Shown here piece after piece: positions 11,026 through 23,627 of a stretch of 64,000 bases of DNA. Below the pieces are notes generated by a model, which saw nothing but the letters and a program-made list of their open reading frames with translations, was not told the origin of the DNA and ran no database searches. The stretch is taken from NCBI GenBank assembly GCA_963693085.1, contig OY856409.1:1534999072-1535063071 (forward strand). Reading direction: 5' to 3'. The position numbers and the translations under genes are program-made. The stretch is from Alisma plantago-aquatica (Eukaryota; Streptophyta; Magnoliopsida; Alismatales; Alismataceae). Positions within the stretch are counted from its first letter, which is position 1. Each line of letters begins with the position of its first letter.

Positions 11026-12112
11026 CGGGCTTAGATGCTCTAAGAATCACCAGTTAAGTCTAACCCAAATGCCGACACGGTAAACATGCACCTTGCTTTG
11101 GCAGAACCTACATGTTTACCCTTCACACTTTCACGAGATAGATGATGCACCACGCTTTGGCGTAACCTACACTTATTCGATCAAGTTTTTTATGTGTGTC
11201 GCTAACGGAAGGTATAAAAGACTTAATATTTAGATGAGCGATTTGGTTTTGTAGGTACATATACATATCCAATCACCAAAATACATAGTACGTATCATAT
11301 ACATGCTATATCCCACAGAAAACATGCAAAACGATAAAACCGATGATTATGGCCATCCTAATGTGATTCCTCGATCCAAGAGGAATCACGGTCATCTAGG
11401 TCTACATCACATGCAACATGTCCATGATGAACTCTGTGCTTTGCCATTTTGGGTTTGATCAACTCATCTCCGTGATTGATCGGCTTGCCATCAGGCCGGT
11501 CGGTTGGGTGCCACCATCCGATCGATTAGCTCCTCCAACTGATCAGCTCATCTGGTCATCGGGCATCTCATCATGTCTGCCACCAGCTCGTCTCATTCCT
11601 CGAACCGGTCGTCTAGAATGCAAACCGATCGGTTCACGCCTTGAACCGATCGTCTCAGTCGTCGTTAGGCTGCCAGCCGTTCTTTGATATAACAGGAAAT
11701 AAAAGATCTATCATATTTTACATTTGAATAGGGAAACCCCGAGTTACATTCGGGGGGAGCAAAGGTAGGAAAGAAATCTCGAGTTATCTCGAGTTACATC
11801 AAGAAAAGGAGGTAGGGAATCGGTGCGTAGACCGAGATGCAAGCAACAACATTCAACCAAGCACACATGTATAGGATTTATTGGCCATAACCACACTACA
11901 CATCCACCACAAAGCTCGTTTAAGGGTGACACGTATCGAGTGCATTCATATTACATATCATATATGTATGTTGACATTTTTGGATTTAGGATTCGACATG
12001 CATAAAGCAAATTTTATTCGCATCGTATGCAATAAATAAAGGTGGCAAACCAAAATCGATCACATCAGTAATCCTAAAGTATAGAGCAGTTGATGTGGCT
12101 CTGACACCACTG
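11026..12112 (-). mobile_element. Non-coding internal region of copia-type element
   Basis: Lies between the two inverted LTR segments. On the minus strand it starts with a primer-binding site next to the LTR end at 12113. No gag or pol motif is visible. 11460-11690 holds several CCGATCGGTT/AACCGATCGG motifs like those in the LTR. 11040-11200 has a direct repeat in which GCACC(T/A)(T/C)GCTTTGG and a short AACCTACA follow-on occur twice about 60 bp apart. A non-autonomous or heavily deleted element is the simplest reading. Confidence 0.5.
12096..12112 (-). other. Primer-binding site of copia-type element
   Basis: On the minus strand, GTGGTGTCAGAGCC directly follows the LTR end CCCAACA. It resembles the initiator-methionine tRNA complement TGGTATCAGAGC used by many plant LTR elements, with one mismatch. 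It fixes the LTR 3' border and the element's direction. Confidence 0.7.
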
Positions 12113-12634
12113 TTGGGTTTCATGGGAGACAGAGAAGGCAGCGGAAATAAAAATTTTCTTCTCCCAAACCCATAATAAAGGAATCGAGTCAACGTATATA
12201 CAGTAGGAAAGATGGTTTGTAGTGGCATACCTTGTCCCGAGGCTTGCTCGGCGACGTTACCTTGCAGCTTGCTTGGTCTTCAACTCCGGTCTTGGATGGT
12301 GTCTATGCAGCTCCTGGTCTCACCGAGACTGTCAGTAACTATCCTCCGAGTGGCAGAAGTCTCCCGCCTCTGAATTAGTCCACACGGACCACCTGGAACT
12401 CTGATCGCCTTGTCGCACAAGGCATCGGAAGGAGTCGCACCCTCCTATCGGTGTACTAGTCACCGACACACTCTCCTGCCACCAGTTGCCTTTCTTCACT
12501 TGTCTTTTCCTCGCTGTGCCTCCCTTATCAGGTAGCACTTGCTCGGACTCTCTCGGTTACCACAACCAGAGAGAACATTAACTTTACAGAGCAACTAATG
12601 TTCTGAGTTGTACATGAGAAGCCCCTAGTACCCC

Positions 12635-12642
12635 TATATATA
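12635..12642 (-). promoter_or_regulatory. LTR TATA box (copia-type)
   Basis: CCTATATATAGG is palindromic, so direction comes from the LTR. It lies about 80-100 bp downstream (minus strand) of the inverted-motif array and upstream of the LTR end, as a pol II start would need. Confidence 0.5.
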
Positions 12643-12724
12643 GGAGGGTCATGGGACAGGGTTCTCTACCCCGGGCAATGCAGGATTAAAGGAGTAGAAG
12701 GGTTTGAGATTTTCCACAAAACAA

Positions 12725-13135
12725 CCAACTGCGCCATCTGAACCGGTCGTTTCAAGCATGAAACGGTTGATTGGGGACCTGAGCTGATCGATTCACACCT
12801 AAACTGATCAGTTGGGACACCTGAGCCGATCAGTTCACTTCTGAGCCGATTGGTTCGTGGTCCTGATCAGTTCCTGATTGACTTTTCATCTTTTGTTTCG
12901 AATTGATCCAAATACCAATCCTTGTTCCAATCAAATTGGACAAGTGAAACAAAGAGAAATTTCTTGCCAACCTGACTTTCCCAACTCACTTGTTTGGACG
13001 AGTTGAGTCAATCAGTTCAACCCTTGAACTGGTCATCTCAACCTGTCCGGAGCCGATCAGTTCATCACTTGAGTCGGTCGGTTCACCATCCTGAGCCGAT
13101 CGGTTCATCACATGAGCTGATCGATTGGGAGTGCA
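12725..13135 (-). repeat. Array of short inverted motifs upstream of TATA (copia-type LTR)
   Basis: Repeated GAACCGATCGGTTC-like half-palindromes alternate with short spacers, for example near 12742 (GAACCGGTCGTTTCAAG), 12780-12860 and 13020-13130 (GAGCCGATCGGTTCA). Units can each form a small hairpin. The same motifs recur in the internal region at 11460-11690. Confidence 0.65.
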
Positions 13136-14315
13136 GACTGTGCAGAATTAGTCAATTGTAGTTTCAATTAATCTGATACTCTAATCAACCAGTCCAACAC
13201 CTTGAACACTATGATACTGAGCTATCAATTGATTAAGTGTTTAATTTAACTACTAAACTCCTTTAGTAATCAATCTAAACATCGTTTTTGGATAAACTCC
13301 TCTTCCAAGTTAAATCCTTTGTCTGTGACCCTACAAGTCCATTTCACGTTGGCAGTGAAAGTCCATAACACTTATGACTCCACAAGAAAAGAGCAGTGCC
13401 TAGTCGCACATCAGTGCTACCCAAGTGAAAAGGAAAGTTGGAGAACAACTTTCAATCCTACAATCCATGAATGGTGATACAATGAATGTATAATTCCTTT
13501 GTCACTGATATCCCGAATGAACTCAAGGCATGGAACAGTCATCCTGTCAACGTTCATTCACATTCTTGATCTTAGAGTAGATTGGAGGAGATATGTATGA
13601 CATCAATATCACATACGGATTCACGCATGCATCACGCCTATCTCAATCCTACTCATCAAGTGGCCATGGATATCAAACTCACTCAGGAGGGACAAATCAC
13701 ATATCTGTTACTCACCCCTCAAAAGCCCCATGTGTCAAAGCCACCCAATCATCACCTTTATAACAATCCATGTTTCAGGACTGCGGTTGATGATGTCAAA
13801 GTGTACCCAACAACATGTGTTGAGTGTAGTGATTTCAGGTCAAAGAATTACATTCACCACCATCACTGGTGAGAACTGACTGTGACTACCATGTCATGGT
13901 TCCATGTATCAAACTCACGGTGGGTCTGTCTGGTAAACTTTGTTCTCTAACAACTACCTATGTATTTGGTTTGATATCTCCATATCATGACTAATGAGAT
14001 TCTATCATCAACCAACACCAAAATCTAGTCTTGTGTGTCATTGTTGTCTATCTACCTTCCACAATGACATCTAACTAGGGGCATAATAAGAATGTATAAA
14101 CTCTTAGCATATTTATGATCTCATCGTTCAGGTCCTGAACCTGAAAGCATACATCATTGAGTATTGTCATTCTCTAGACATTCAATCTATTCTATCATTA
14201 TCTCATATGACTGAACCAAAAAGAATTGGAAGCTTGCCTTTGATGTTTATCAAATCAATCTTAATGTATCCCACCAATCACCCAATGATTGGCTCTCAGG
14301 GCATACATTCCGACA

Positions 14316-15330
14316 TAATTTCCCTTCCCTCTTGAAAAAAATAGAGACACAATTGTTCTAGGTACAAGAAAATTAACTTGCCACAACTAAATTAGGAATC
14401 ATTAACATATTTTAAGTAAAATTATGGTAAGTGGAAGCATTTATTAGAGAAAAAACATATTTTAAGGAGTAAATTAGCAACTCGAAGAAATAAATATATC
14501 TACTTGAGTGAACAAAAGGAAGACAAATGAATAAGGTGTAACCAAGAAGTAAGCATATCTTTGATAAAGGCTTTTAATCAATATAAAACAAGTATAGAGG
14601 TTGTGTTTAAGTTTAACCAATATACATTTAATGAAGATAATGTATAAATTATTTGGATTAAATAGCTAAGCCCAATTAATGTAAGCTAAAACATTTCACC
14701 TTCTTATCCATCATAATTTTACTCCAACTTGTTTGGCTGCACTTAGATCAAAATTGTAAGATCTTAATTAGGGTCCATGATGATATAGTTAGTTGCACCA
14801 TACAGTTTCAATGTAGTGAACCAGGTCAAACTCAAATGGATCTCAAAACAATAGAGACATTAGCATACCATTGAACAGCAGTATTTGCATGAGTCAGACG
14901 ATGGGCAATAACCACAATAATGATATAATGTGTTAAAACATCCCTTTTAATATAATAATTATGTATATATTTATTGGTAAGTATTTCATGTAGGGATGCA
15001 TCTGTTGGGCTGGACAACTTCCCATAACTTTTGTGTCTCTTTACGATGGAAAGAGAGATAATAGATTTATTATATATATAGGTTTTGATCCTCTATCTAG
15101 GGATACTATCTGTTAACCGACATCCATCCATTAGAGAATCCATAAGGGAGAGAAATAGAACACCCCATTTCTCAAGAGCATACACCTCTGGTGTGTTACA
15201 CTTTTGCTCAATGTGTTTGTTTCGCTCTAGACGCCTTCTCCAAGTGCCACACCTTTTCTTCTGAAGTCTGAGTTGTTGCAGTCACCGTTGTCGTTGTCCA
15301 TCTCTCTGTTGTCAATCCCATCATCATCAT
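14316..15330. other. Non-coding stretch between elements
   Basis: AT-rich, with no convincing gene. A minus-strand segment near 14900-14960 reads IVVIAHRLT, which resembles the H-loop of ABC transporter ATPase domains, but stops and lack of other motifs make it only a possible scrap. No repeat array seen. Confidence 0.35.
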
Positions 15331-15836
15331 TGTAACATACTCGATTTTGAACCATTAAGGTACAAATCAGTTTAAATAACTTTTGAATATATATATGGGG
15401 ATTTACTCCATTACCGATATGGATTCTGTTATGTTGACCATTGCAATTCATTATACAAGTATCAATAAAGTTAATTGGACACTACGTACTATTATCCTAC
15501 TAATCACGTGTGCAAGAGATACGTTAGCTATTACTATATCCTGGTTGACCTAGTTGTTAATCTATTTGTAGAATGCACGCATAAGAGGTACACATCTAGG
15601 TCAAAGTATCATTTATGTCTCCAATATATATTAGAATATGTGGATGATCATGTATGGAATGTAAATATATGTAGCATTATGTTTATTAGCAATGTTATAT
15701 TAGACAATAGCATAGTTATTAATAACTAGAGTAAGAGATGTATAATATGTAGTCAAAATAGAGATTAACAAATGAAATACCTAGACAATAATTGTATTAG
15801 TGTATATGTATATACATTATATATATATGTATATAT

Positions 15837-15884
<48 letters not shown>

Positions 15885-17099
15885 TGACCTTTGTATACAT
15901 ATACCCGCATAAGAACAAGAAGGTAATTTACACTAATACTCAATAATAACTAAATATTTTGGAGTAATCATATTCATTTATTCATTTTTTTAACTCCACA
16001 ATAAGTATAAATATTTTGGTATAATCGGATACTATTCGTTCAGATTAGAAAGTACATAAATGACAAGGGATGATGCATCATATCATCAGTGAACATATAG
16101 AACTATAAGAAAATGAATAATGATTCCATGCTCATGACTTTGATTGTGACTAGTATGTCTATTTATATGTAGAATCCAGTCAAAACTTGGTGGAGGATCT
16201 TCTTATTTGATTAATTGATTTCTCTTCAATCAAGGTACATGAATCTTCTATTTTGTTTAAATGAAGTTCACTCCTCCTTGAATTTCATGCATGTGTAAGA
16301 AATATTAAGGAGTCTAGTTTGTTGAAACTTGTAGCCTACTGTTGAAAGACCCCCGATTAGATACTTGATGAACCAACACGATAATTGGTACTGTCAGATT
16401 TTAGGGCCAAGGCCCAGTTATTTAGAGGAATTACATTTCCAGGACTCTACGTAGAGATAAGGGACTGTGGTCCCCTATTCGACTAGTAATTCAGATTAAC
16501 ATGGTCATTCTTGTTTTGTATGATGAGAACATATGGTCATCTAAGCATAGACAAAATATACCAAATGTCTAAATTGTTTGAAAAATCTTCTTAGTTTGAT
16601 ATCATGTTGATTGAATTTGAGACCCATTTATATTCCCCTTTTGAATTACTTGCCTACATTTTATATTCCCTTGCATCCTTATTGATTGAATCCTGAGTAG
16701 ATAGAGCATACTCATTTATCTTTGTTTAAACTGGATTTTTCTACCGGTCTTTTATACTGACTTGTATCCTTTTGTTGGTTCAAGCAAATCTTTTTCTTAG
16801 GGGAATGCATGGACATGCCCTGTGGAGTGTTGAAACAATATGAGATCTAGTCTTACTGAGGAGATTTTGCTGAGAAAATGTCTAGGTTCCCCTTGTGGAT
16901 TTTTAATTATCCTTTATCTCTGCATTATAAGAACCATTGTAAGTCCCATGTTTGGGGACATGTTTTGGATGTTTGAACCGTTGATGTTTTGAATTGTTAG
17001 GAACACTCAGCTATGATATTTATTCCTTCATCTTAGAAGTTCTTATGGGTTTCAACAACAAGATATGGGCATATGAATGATTAAAATCTAGTCATCACA
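15331..17099 (+). repeat. Chromovirus 5' LTR
   Basis: Starts TGTAACATACTCGATTTTG and ends GTCATCACA just before the primer-binding site; 1769 bp. The first 480 bp align with 21727-22205 (CATACTCAATTTTGAACC, ACTACGTACTA, ATATGTGGATGA). Contains a long TA tract. Confidence 0.75.
15799..15882. repeat. (TA)n microsatellite in LTR
   Basis: Alternating TATATGTATATAC then an unbroken run of TA dinucleotides. It sits inside the chromovirus LTR immediately after the point matching the CACTA insertion site in the other LTR. Confidence 0.95.
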
Positions 17100-17104
17100 T
17101 GAAA

Positions 17105-17116
17105 TAGTATCAGAGT
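17105..17116 (+). other. Chromovirus primer-binding site
   Basis: TAGTATCAGAGT, five bases after the LTR end, matches the initiator-methionine tRNA complement TGGTATCAGAGC with two changes. Confidence 0.65.
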
Positions 17117-17189
17117 CACTTTATAAACATAGAAGTAATAGTTTCCACATCTATAGGTCTAGCTCTAGATCAAGGTTCTCCAACTCTGG

Positions 17190-18175
17190 CCATGGGAAAT
17201 ATAATGAGTGGTCTAGCTCAAGCAGGAGTCCTCACTGAGACCGTAAAGGACCACTTTAACCTCCTAGAAGTGATGTTGATAAAAGACTAGAAATTCTGGA
17301 GGGAATCCTTGGAAATTCATTGGAGGGCTTCCTCAACAAATCAGCCACTTTGAAGGACACCTACCTAACAGACTTCCTCAAGATGAAGTCGAATGGGTTC
17401 CTTGGGGAGAGTGAGAAGGACCAAGTAGAGAAATATGAGGACTAGCTTATCTCTATCAAAGACATCTTTCAAAGTATGAGTTTCCCCAAGAAGGACTAGG
17501 TGTAGTTCAGTGCTTTCATTCATAAAGATTCTGCCGACGCTTGGTGGCAGAATACACCAACTCCCAACATGATGGAGCAGCTCTTCCAAATTGGTGTGAG
17601 TTTGAAGGGATCTTTTACTACAAGCATATCCCCGTGTAAGCCCTCATCAAGAAGGAGAAGGAGTTCAACTCCATCTGACAAGGGGGATATTAAGTGGCTA
17701 ACTACCTTTGACACCTCACTTTCTTGGAATGCTATTCCACTGGACTTACTGAACAAAGGAAGATCCAAGTCTTCATAGAAGGGCTGACCAGATGGCTGAG
17801 TGACTTCCTGGCACCACAAATTCCATTGACCTTTGATCAACTAGTCACCAAGGCTTAATATATGGAGATGCATCAGTAGAGAAACTATCAATAACAACCA
17901 TCCAACCCTCCCAGGAACAACAAAAACAACCATCATGGCAGCAACCATATCAACCGCCACAATGGAAGCAGCTACAACAAAAAAAACAACAACAACAACA
18001 ACAAGAGGGGACCTACTACATCTCCTGCATCTCAGCCTCTTGCCAAGAAACTGGAAAACCGTTGCTACACCTGTGGGAAGCCACACTCAAGAGTGTGTCA
18101 ATTTTCAAATCATGTCTTCTACAACTACCACAAGCCAGGACATCATAGTGCTAAATGCCCTGAGCCTAGGAGGCA
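17190..18175 (+). pseudogene. Chromovirus gag relic
   Basis: Segments in shifting frames give gag-like text (KDIFQSMSFPKKD, FSAFIHKDSADAWW), a Gln-rich spacer near 17890-18010 and zinc-knuckle text CYTCGKPHSRVC followed by a second, damaged knuckle ending PGHHSAKC near 18070-18160. Gag forms the virus-like particle and its knuckle binds RNA. Stops at many positions (for example TAG near 17443) and frame changes make it non-functional. Confidence 0.7.
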
Positions 18176-18299
18176 CTCTCGACATGCACCACCTCTTGGA
18201 CAAGTTACATATGGATAGAACCAGCCAAAGAAAAAACAACCAGATGCCATCTGAGCATAGGACCGGAAGGATGTATGCTTTCACTACTGAGGAAGCTGA

Positions 18300-21200
18300 A
18301 AAGAGTACTAAAGTAGTTGAATGTACAATCAATATTTTGTGTCAACCTATTAAGGCCCTATTTGATTTTGGTTCCACCCACTATATCATGTCTCTTGAAA
18401 TGGCTAGTGGTCTAAAATTAAAAGTAGAATACATGAGTTTTGTTCTAACTATAGACACTCGTAGTGGTTGAGTCAAAACAACTTATCAAAAGCTTCCTCT
18501 GATTGACATATCCATCTTTGGGGAGGATTTCCTGACCAACCTCACCTTACTAGACATGATAGACTTTGATGTCATCCTCGAGATGGATTGGCTATCATAT
18601 ACCAAGGGATGCTTGAATGTGTGAACAAGAAGGTTCAGCTCACCCACCCTAATGGAGAACAAATCACATTCATTGGATGAAGGAAGTGCAAGAAAGTACT
18701 TATCTCTACTATGAAGGCCCATAAGCTTCTTAAGTCTGGATTTCGGGCTTTCCTTGTTGCAATAGTCGTTGAACCATAGGCAAAAAAGGACAGAAGATAT
18801 AGATGTTATATGCAACTACCCTAAAGACTACCTAGATGAACTCCCTGGACTTCTGCCCAATAGAGAGATAGATTTCAATATCGAGGTTCTACTAGGAACC
18901 TCTCTCCATTTCCAAGGAACCCTACCGAATGGCACCCCCCCAAATTATCTGAGCTGAAAAAGCAACTTCAGGAGTTGCTTGATTTGGGATTCATTCGACT
19001 CAGTATCTCTTCTTGGGGGCACCTATTTTTTTCATTAAGAAGAAGGATGGGTCCATGCGTATGTGTATTGGTTACCGTATGATCAATCAAGAGACAATAA
19101 AAAACCGACCCCTTCCTATGATTGATGATCTATTCGATCAATTGAAGACAAGCATAGTTTTTTCGAAGATCAATTTACGAAGTGGCTAACATCAAATGAA
19201 GGTGAAAGAAGAAGACGTACAGAAAACAACCTTCCACACATGCTACATGCACTATGAATATTTGGTCATACCATCTGGACAGATTAATGCCCCAACAACA
19301 TTTATGTACCGGATGAATCAAGTGTTTAGGCCCTATCTCAACTCATTCGTTGTAGTGTTCATTGATGACGTCCTTATCTTTTCTAAGACCCTAGAGCTGC
19401 ATCGGGAGCACCTAAAGATAGTGTTGAATACCTTGAAGGAACACAAATTATATGAAAAATTATCAAAATGTGAGTTTTGGCTCTCTGAGGTGATGTTCCT
19501 TCCTAAGCCATGTGATCTCTGTTGGACGCATAGAAGTTGACCCTATAAAGGTTGAAACTATCCTAAAATGGCAAGCTCTAAGAACACCATTAGAAATCTG
19601 AAGCTTTCTCAGACTAGAAGGCTATTATTGACATTGCATTAAGGATTTGTCCAAGCTATCATTGCCCTCAACCAATTTGACAAGGAAGAATGCTAAATTT
19701 GTGTGGACGCAACAATGTGAAGATAGCTTTCAGGAGTTGAAGAACCATTTGACCTCCACACTAGTTTTGTCCTTACCACAGAAGGAAAAACTATGTCATC
19801 TACAATGATGCCTCCCGACAAGGCTTAGAATGTATTCTCATATAGGAAGGCAAAGTGATTGAATATGCCTCCCGTCAACTAAAGCTTAATGAGGAGAATT
19901 ACCCCACCCATGACTTAGAGCTTGCAGACATAGTCTTTGCCCTCAAGATATGGAGGCATTATCTTTATGGAGTTACCTTTGAGGTGTTTTCTGACCATAA
20001 GAGCATAAAACACCTCCTGAAACAAAAGGATTTGAACCTTTGACAATGTAGATGGGTCGAATATTTGAAGGACTATGACTTTACCATCACTTACCACCTT
20101 GATAAAGCAAATTTAGTAGATGATTCCCTGAGTAGAAAGAAAGCAGCCATATATGTAGCCATGAGTATTTTTGAATGGAGGAACTTAGAGACATTTCTGA
20201 GTGGAAGCTTGAGTTAGAAGAACTACATGTGAAGATGGAGAGTCTCTCCATCACTCTCAATTGGGTTTCTGAGATGATCACAGCCTAGGTGGATAGTCCT
20301 GAACTAGAAGAGATGATGAAGATGACTGAGAAACCCCGGGCTGACATCCAGGTTGGAGTGGATGGAGCTATCCATTTTCGACAAAGGCTGTGGGTCCCTA
20401 ATGTAAATGGACTTAGGGATTGGTGTTGAAGGAAGCACATTGCTCAAAATATAGCATACACCCAGGAACAAAAAAGATGTACAAAAACTTACAACGTTCT
20501 TTTTGTTTGAGGAACATGAAAACTGACATTGTTGAGTTCGTAGCAAAGTGCCTCACTTGCCAACAAGTCAAGATCGAGCACCAGTCACCTGGAAGATTGT
20601 TGCAGCCTTAGAGATTCCTGAATGGAAGTGGGATAAGATTAAAATGGAATTCATCACTGGCTTTCTGAAGACAAAGAAGGGTAATGTTGCAGTATGGGTT
20701 GTTATTGATCACCTTACAAAGTATACCCATTTCCTTCCCTTTAAGACTACCATGGATGTGCAAGCAATGTAAGAACTATATATCAAGGAAATTGTATGTT
20801 TGCATGGTACACCAAAGATGGTAGTTTCTGGTAGAGACCCCAAGTTTACCTCTAGACTATGGAAACAAATCCATGATGAGTTGGGAACTCGATCAGCTTT
20901 TAGTACAACATACCATCCTCAAACTGATGGATAGTCAGAGAGAATTATTCATATCTTAGATTACCTTTTTAGGTCATGTGCTATGGACTAAAGTGGATAA
21001 CGAGATCAATACTTGCCATTGGCTAAGTTTGCATACAATAATAGTTATCAGTAAAGTATTAGGATGCCCCCTTATGAGGCCTTGTATGGTCATCTGTGTC
21101 GATCCCCCTTGCACTGGTATGATGTTGGAGAGCGTTCATTGATGAAATTTGAGGAACTTCAATTTTACGCTGATTAGGTGGAACTAATTAAAAAGAGGAT

Positions 21201-21690
21201 GAAGGCATCTCAAGATAGATAGAAGATGTATGCTGACAAACATAGGATTGATAGGATTTTTCTTGTGGGTGACTATGTAATCCTGAAGGTAAAACCTTTG
21301 AAGGCAATTGCTAGGTCAAATATCAAGGGTAATTTGAGCCCTAGATATGTTGTACCTTTTGAGATTTTGTAAAGATTAGAGAGTGTGCTTATCACTAGGG
21401 TTACCCCTATCTTATGAAAAGATGCATGATGTGTTTCATGTGTCTGTCTTGAAGACGTATATCAAGGTTTCCTCACATGTGCTGACCCCAGAGCCTCTAG
21501 AGATACGTGAGAACTTGACCTATGAGAAGTACCCAGTTAAAGTCCTAGACAACCGGGTGAAGAAGCTAAAGAACAAGGAATTTATCTTATAAAGTTCTTG
21601 TGGAAGCATCATGGCTTAGAATAAGCTACTTGGGAGTTATGAGAGGAGATGGCCCAACTCTACCCACCCCTTTTGCTTAGTTGTGGATTT
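18300..21690 (+). pseudogene. Chromovirus pol relic (PR-RT-RH-IN-chromodomain)
   Basis: Protease: FDFGSTHYI near 18361, with the usual DSG/DTG changed to DFG. Reverse transcriptase: [10 protein letters not shown] near 19040, then PSGQINAPTTFMYRMNQVF and the catalytic FIDD at 19358-19369. RNase [21 protein letters not shown] and [11 protein letters not shown] (19855-20030). Integrase: HPGTKKMYKNL...CLTCQQ zinc part (20475-20570), core VWVVIDHLTKYTHFLP and YHPQTDG. Chromodomain-like tail KVLDNRVKKLKNKEF followed by WKHHGLE and TWEL (21540-21650). Stops include TAA near 19187, TAG 20932-20934, TAG 21175-21177 and TAG 21220-21222. Several replace expected glutamine codons. Confidence 0.85.
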
Positions 21691-21726
21691 CGGGGATGAA
21701 ATCCCTTATAAGGAGGGAAGAGTTCC

Positions 21727-22205
21727 AACATACTCAATTTTGAACCGTTAGAGGTACAAATTAGTTAAAATATTTTTTGAATTATATACATATATGGGGA
21801 CTTTCTCCATTACTGGATGGGTTTTGTTATGTTGATTACTGTATTTCGTTATACAAGGATCAATAATGGTAATTGGATACTACGTACTACTATCCTACTA
21901 ATCATGTGTGCATGAGATACATTAGCTATTACTATATCATGGTCGACCTAGTAGTTAATCTATTTGTAGAATGCATGCATAAGAGGTATATAGGTCATTG
22001 TATCATTTATGTCTGCAATATATATTAGAATATGTGGATGAGAATGTACAAAATATAAATATATGTAGCATTATGTTAATTAGCAGTGTTATATTAGACA
22101 ATAGCTTAGTTATTATTAATTAGAGTACAAGATGTATAATAGTAGTCAAAATCGAGATTAGCAAATGAAATACCTTGACACTAATTGTATTAGTGTGTGT
22201 GTATC
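21727..22205 (+). repeat. Chromovirus 3' LTR, truncated by CACTA insertion
   Basis: Aligns with the first ~480 bp of the 5' LTR, then is cut at TGTGTGTGTAT by CACTACTACAGAA. The rest of the LTR is not found at the far side of the CACTA in the expected order; instead an upstream part of the LTR appears at 62601. Confidence 0.8.
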
Positions 22206-22760
22206 ACTACTACAGAACAGGCATTTTGCGTCAGTTAATTAAGGGCTTTAGTGTCAGTTTCCAAGCGACACTCAAGTGGGCACCACTAAAAGTGGACCCC
22301 TTTGGCGTCGATTCCCAACCGATGCCAAAAAGCTTCCTGCCACCAAAAACGTGAAGGCAAAGAAACTATAGGCTTCGGTTTTTTACACAAACCGACACTA
22401 TAGAATGATTATAGACGTCGATTATTAAAATAATTGATGTCACAACACTTCCCGCCACCGAAAATGTGCCAGCAAAGGGCCTACATGCGTCAGTTTTATA
22501 AGATAACTAACACCATCTCCCCTACCACCACGGCCGTGCTTCCCAGCACGGCCGTGGTTCCTGGCCTTATCAGCTGAACCGACATCAGTTTTGTGCAAAA
22601 AAATCGAAGCCATATCCCCTGCCTGCCACCACGGCTGTGCTGGGTTCCTGGCCACATAGACATCAGTTTTTTTTATCAAAAATCGCTGTTGTATGTCTTT
22701 GGTGTCGATTTTGAACAAATAACTGACGCCTATGATAAGATTTTTTTTAATCAGTTTGCA
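22206..22760 (-). repeat. CACTA 3' terminus and subterminal repeats
   Basis: CACTACTACAGAA at 22206-22218, then short inverted motifs such as GGCGTCGATTCCCAACCGAT, TTCGGTTTTTTACACAAACC and GACGTCGATTATT. CTCAAGTGGGCACCACT (about 22272) shares the AGTGGTGCCCAC core, inverted, with the repeats at 1-425. GC-rich patches CCACCACGGCCGTG occur twice near 22525 and 22625. Confidence 0.85.
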
Positions 22761-23116
22761 GGCCTGTTGTTAGGCTGGTCAGCATGATGAGAACCTACAG
22801 TTCAGTTCTGAACTATAGGTTTACGACAACCATTGATATCAGCCAACAACATGCCACAAACCTGCAAAATTAACAAGATGGACAATATTATGTATATGTG
22901 ATTCACACACATGTATAAGCACATTTAATTCATATTATGTTTTCATCACACACATGTAGAAACCAGTATCAACCTGCAGTTCCATTCATTTCATCTCTTT
23001 TCACATTCAGACACATGTAGAAACATTTATGTATTGATCATTTTCACACACATACGACAATTCATAAAAATTCATTCACATTCACACAAAAATAATTATA
23101 AGAACAAAGTTATTCT
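22761..23116 (-). other. CACTA 3' non-coding region
   Basis: Lies between the subterminal repeats and the last exon of the Ulp1-type gene. Contains reiterated CACACACATGTA and ATTCACATTCACA words. No coding signal; likely 3' untranslated and trailer sequence. Confidence 0.5.
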
Positions 23117-23627
23117 TTATTCATCATTGTCATCATTGTCAATAAAATTAAATCTGAAAATTCCCACACTTTGTAGGGATTTTGCCCATTCTTCTCTTAC
23201 ATCATCTAATTCATATCTTGTATAGGGAGCATGTATATCGAAACGCTTTCCACATGTGCTGAAGTCAGCAGTTTTAAAGACCTGGAAAGAGAATGACATA
23301 TATATATAATTAATAATATATAATAAGATTGATATATTTCATATTATCTAATGAGACTATGTATAATACCTGATGTATCTTATCGATTTCTATTACGGCA
23401 TGTTAGATTATTAGATCCATAAATAGTATCACATAATAGGCACATGCCCAGCCATTGTCTTGTGTAGAACACTATAAATTGAAACATACAAAATATTCAA
23501 AAATACAAATAAGCACAGTTCACATAAATAATATATACATGGAGTCAGGAAATTACTTTCAGATTCTCCCAAATTAGTGACAGATCCTTTTTCCTGGGGA
23601 CCTTTCCTCCAGCTTTTTTGTACTCTT

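Larger units (their letters stand above)
12113..14315 (-). repeat. Copia-type LTR, full length, minus orientation
   Basis: On the minus strand it starts at 14315 with TGTCGGAATGTATGCCC and ends at 12113 with ACCCAACA followed by the primer-binding site; about 2.2 kb. The first 1.04 kb (13277-14315) is the right arm of the large inverted repeat with 9990-11025. It carries a TATA box and an array of GATCGGTTCA-type inverted motifs upstream of it. No same-orientation partner LTR is present in the window, so the element is rearranged or partial. Confidence 0.75.
15331..22205 (+). mobile_element. Chromovirus (Ty3/gypsy, Tekay/Del-like), decayed
   Basis: 5' LTR 15331-17099, a weak primer-binding site at 17105, gag and pol relics in the order protease, reverse transcriptase, RNase H, integrase, chromodomain, a purine-rich tract (AAGGAGGGAAG, 21710-21720) and a 3' LTR starting near 21727. 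The 3' LTR runs only 479 bp before a CACTA terminus at 22206. Gene order and the C-terminal chromodomain-like stretch point to the Tekay/Del group of chromoviruses, which integrate into heterochromatin. Many stop codons make it inactive. It is the oldest layer of the right-hand nest. Confidence 0.8.

Noticed and set aside
14832..15017. ABC transporter ATPase scrap (IVVIAHRLT) on the minus strand
   Set aside because: One short motif only; the ABCC relic at 8.7-10 kb would be expected to read differently at this point, so no link can be claimed.
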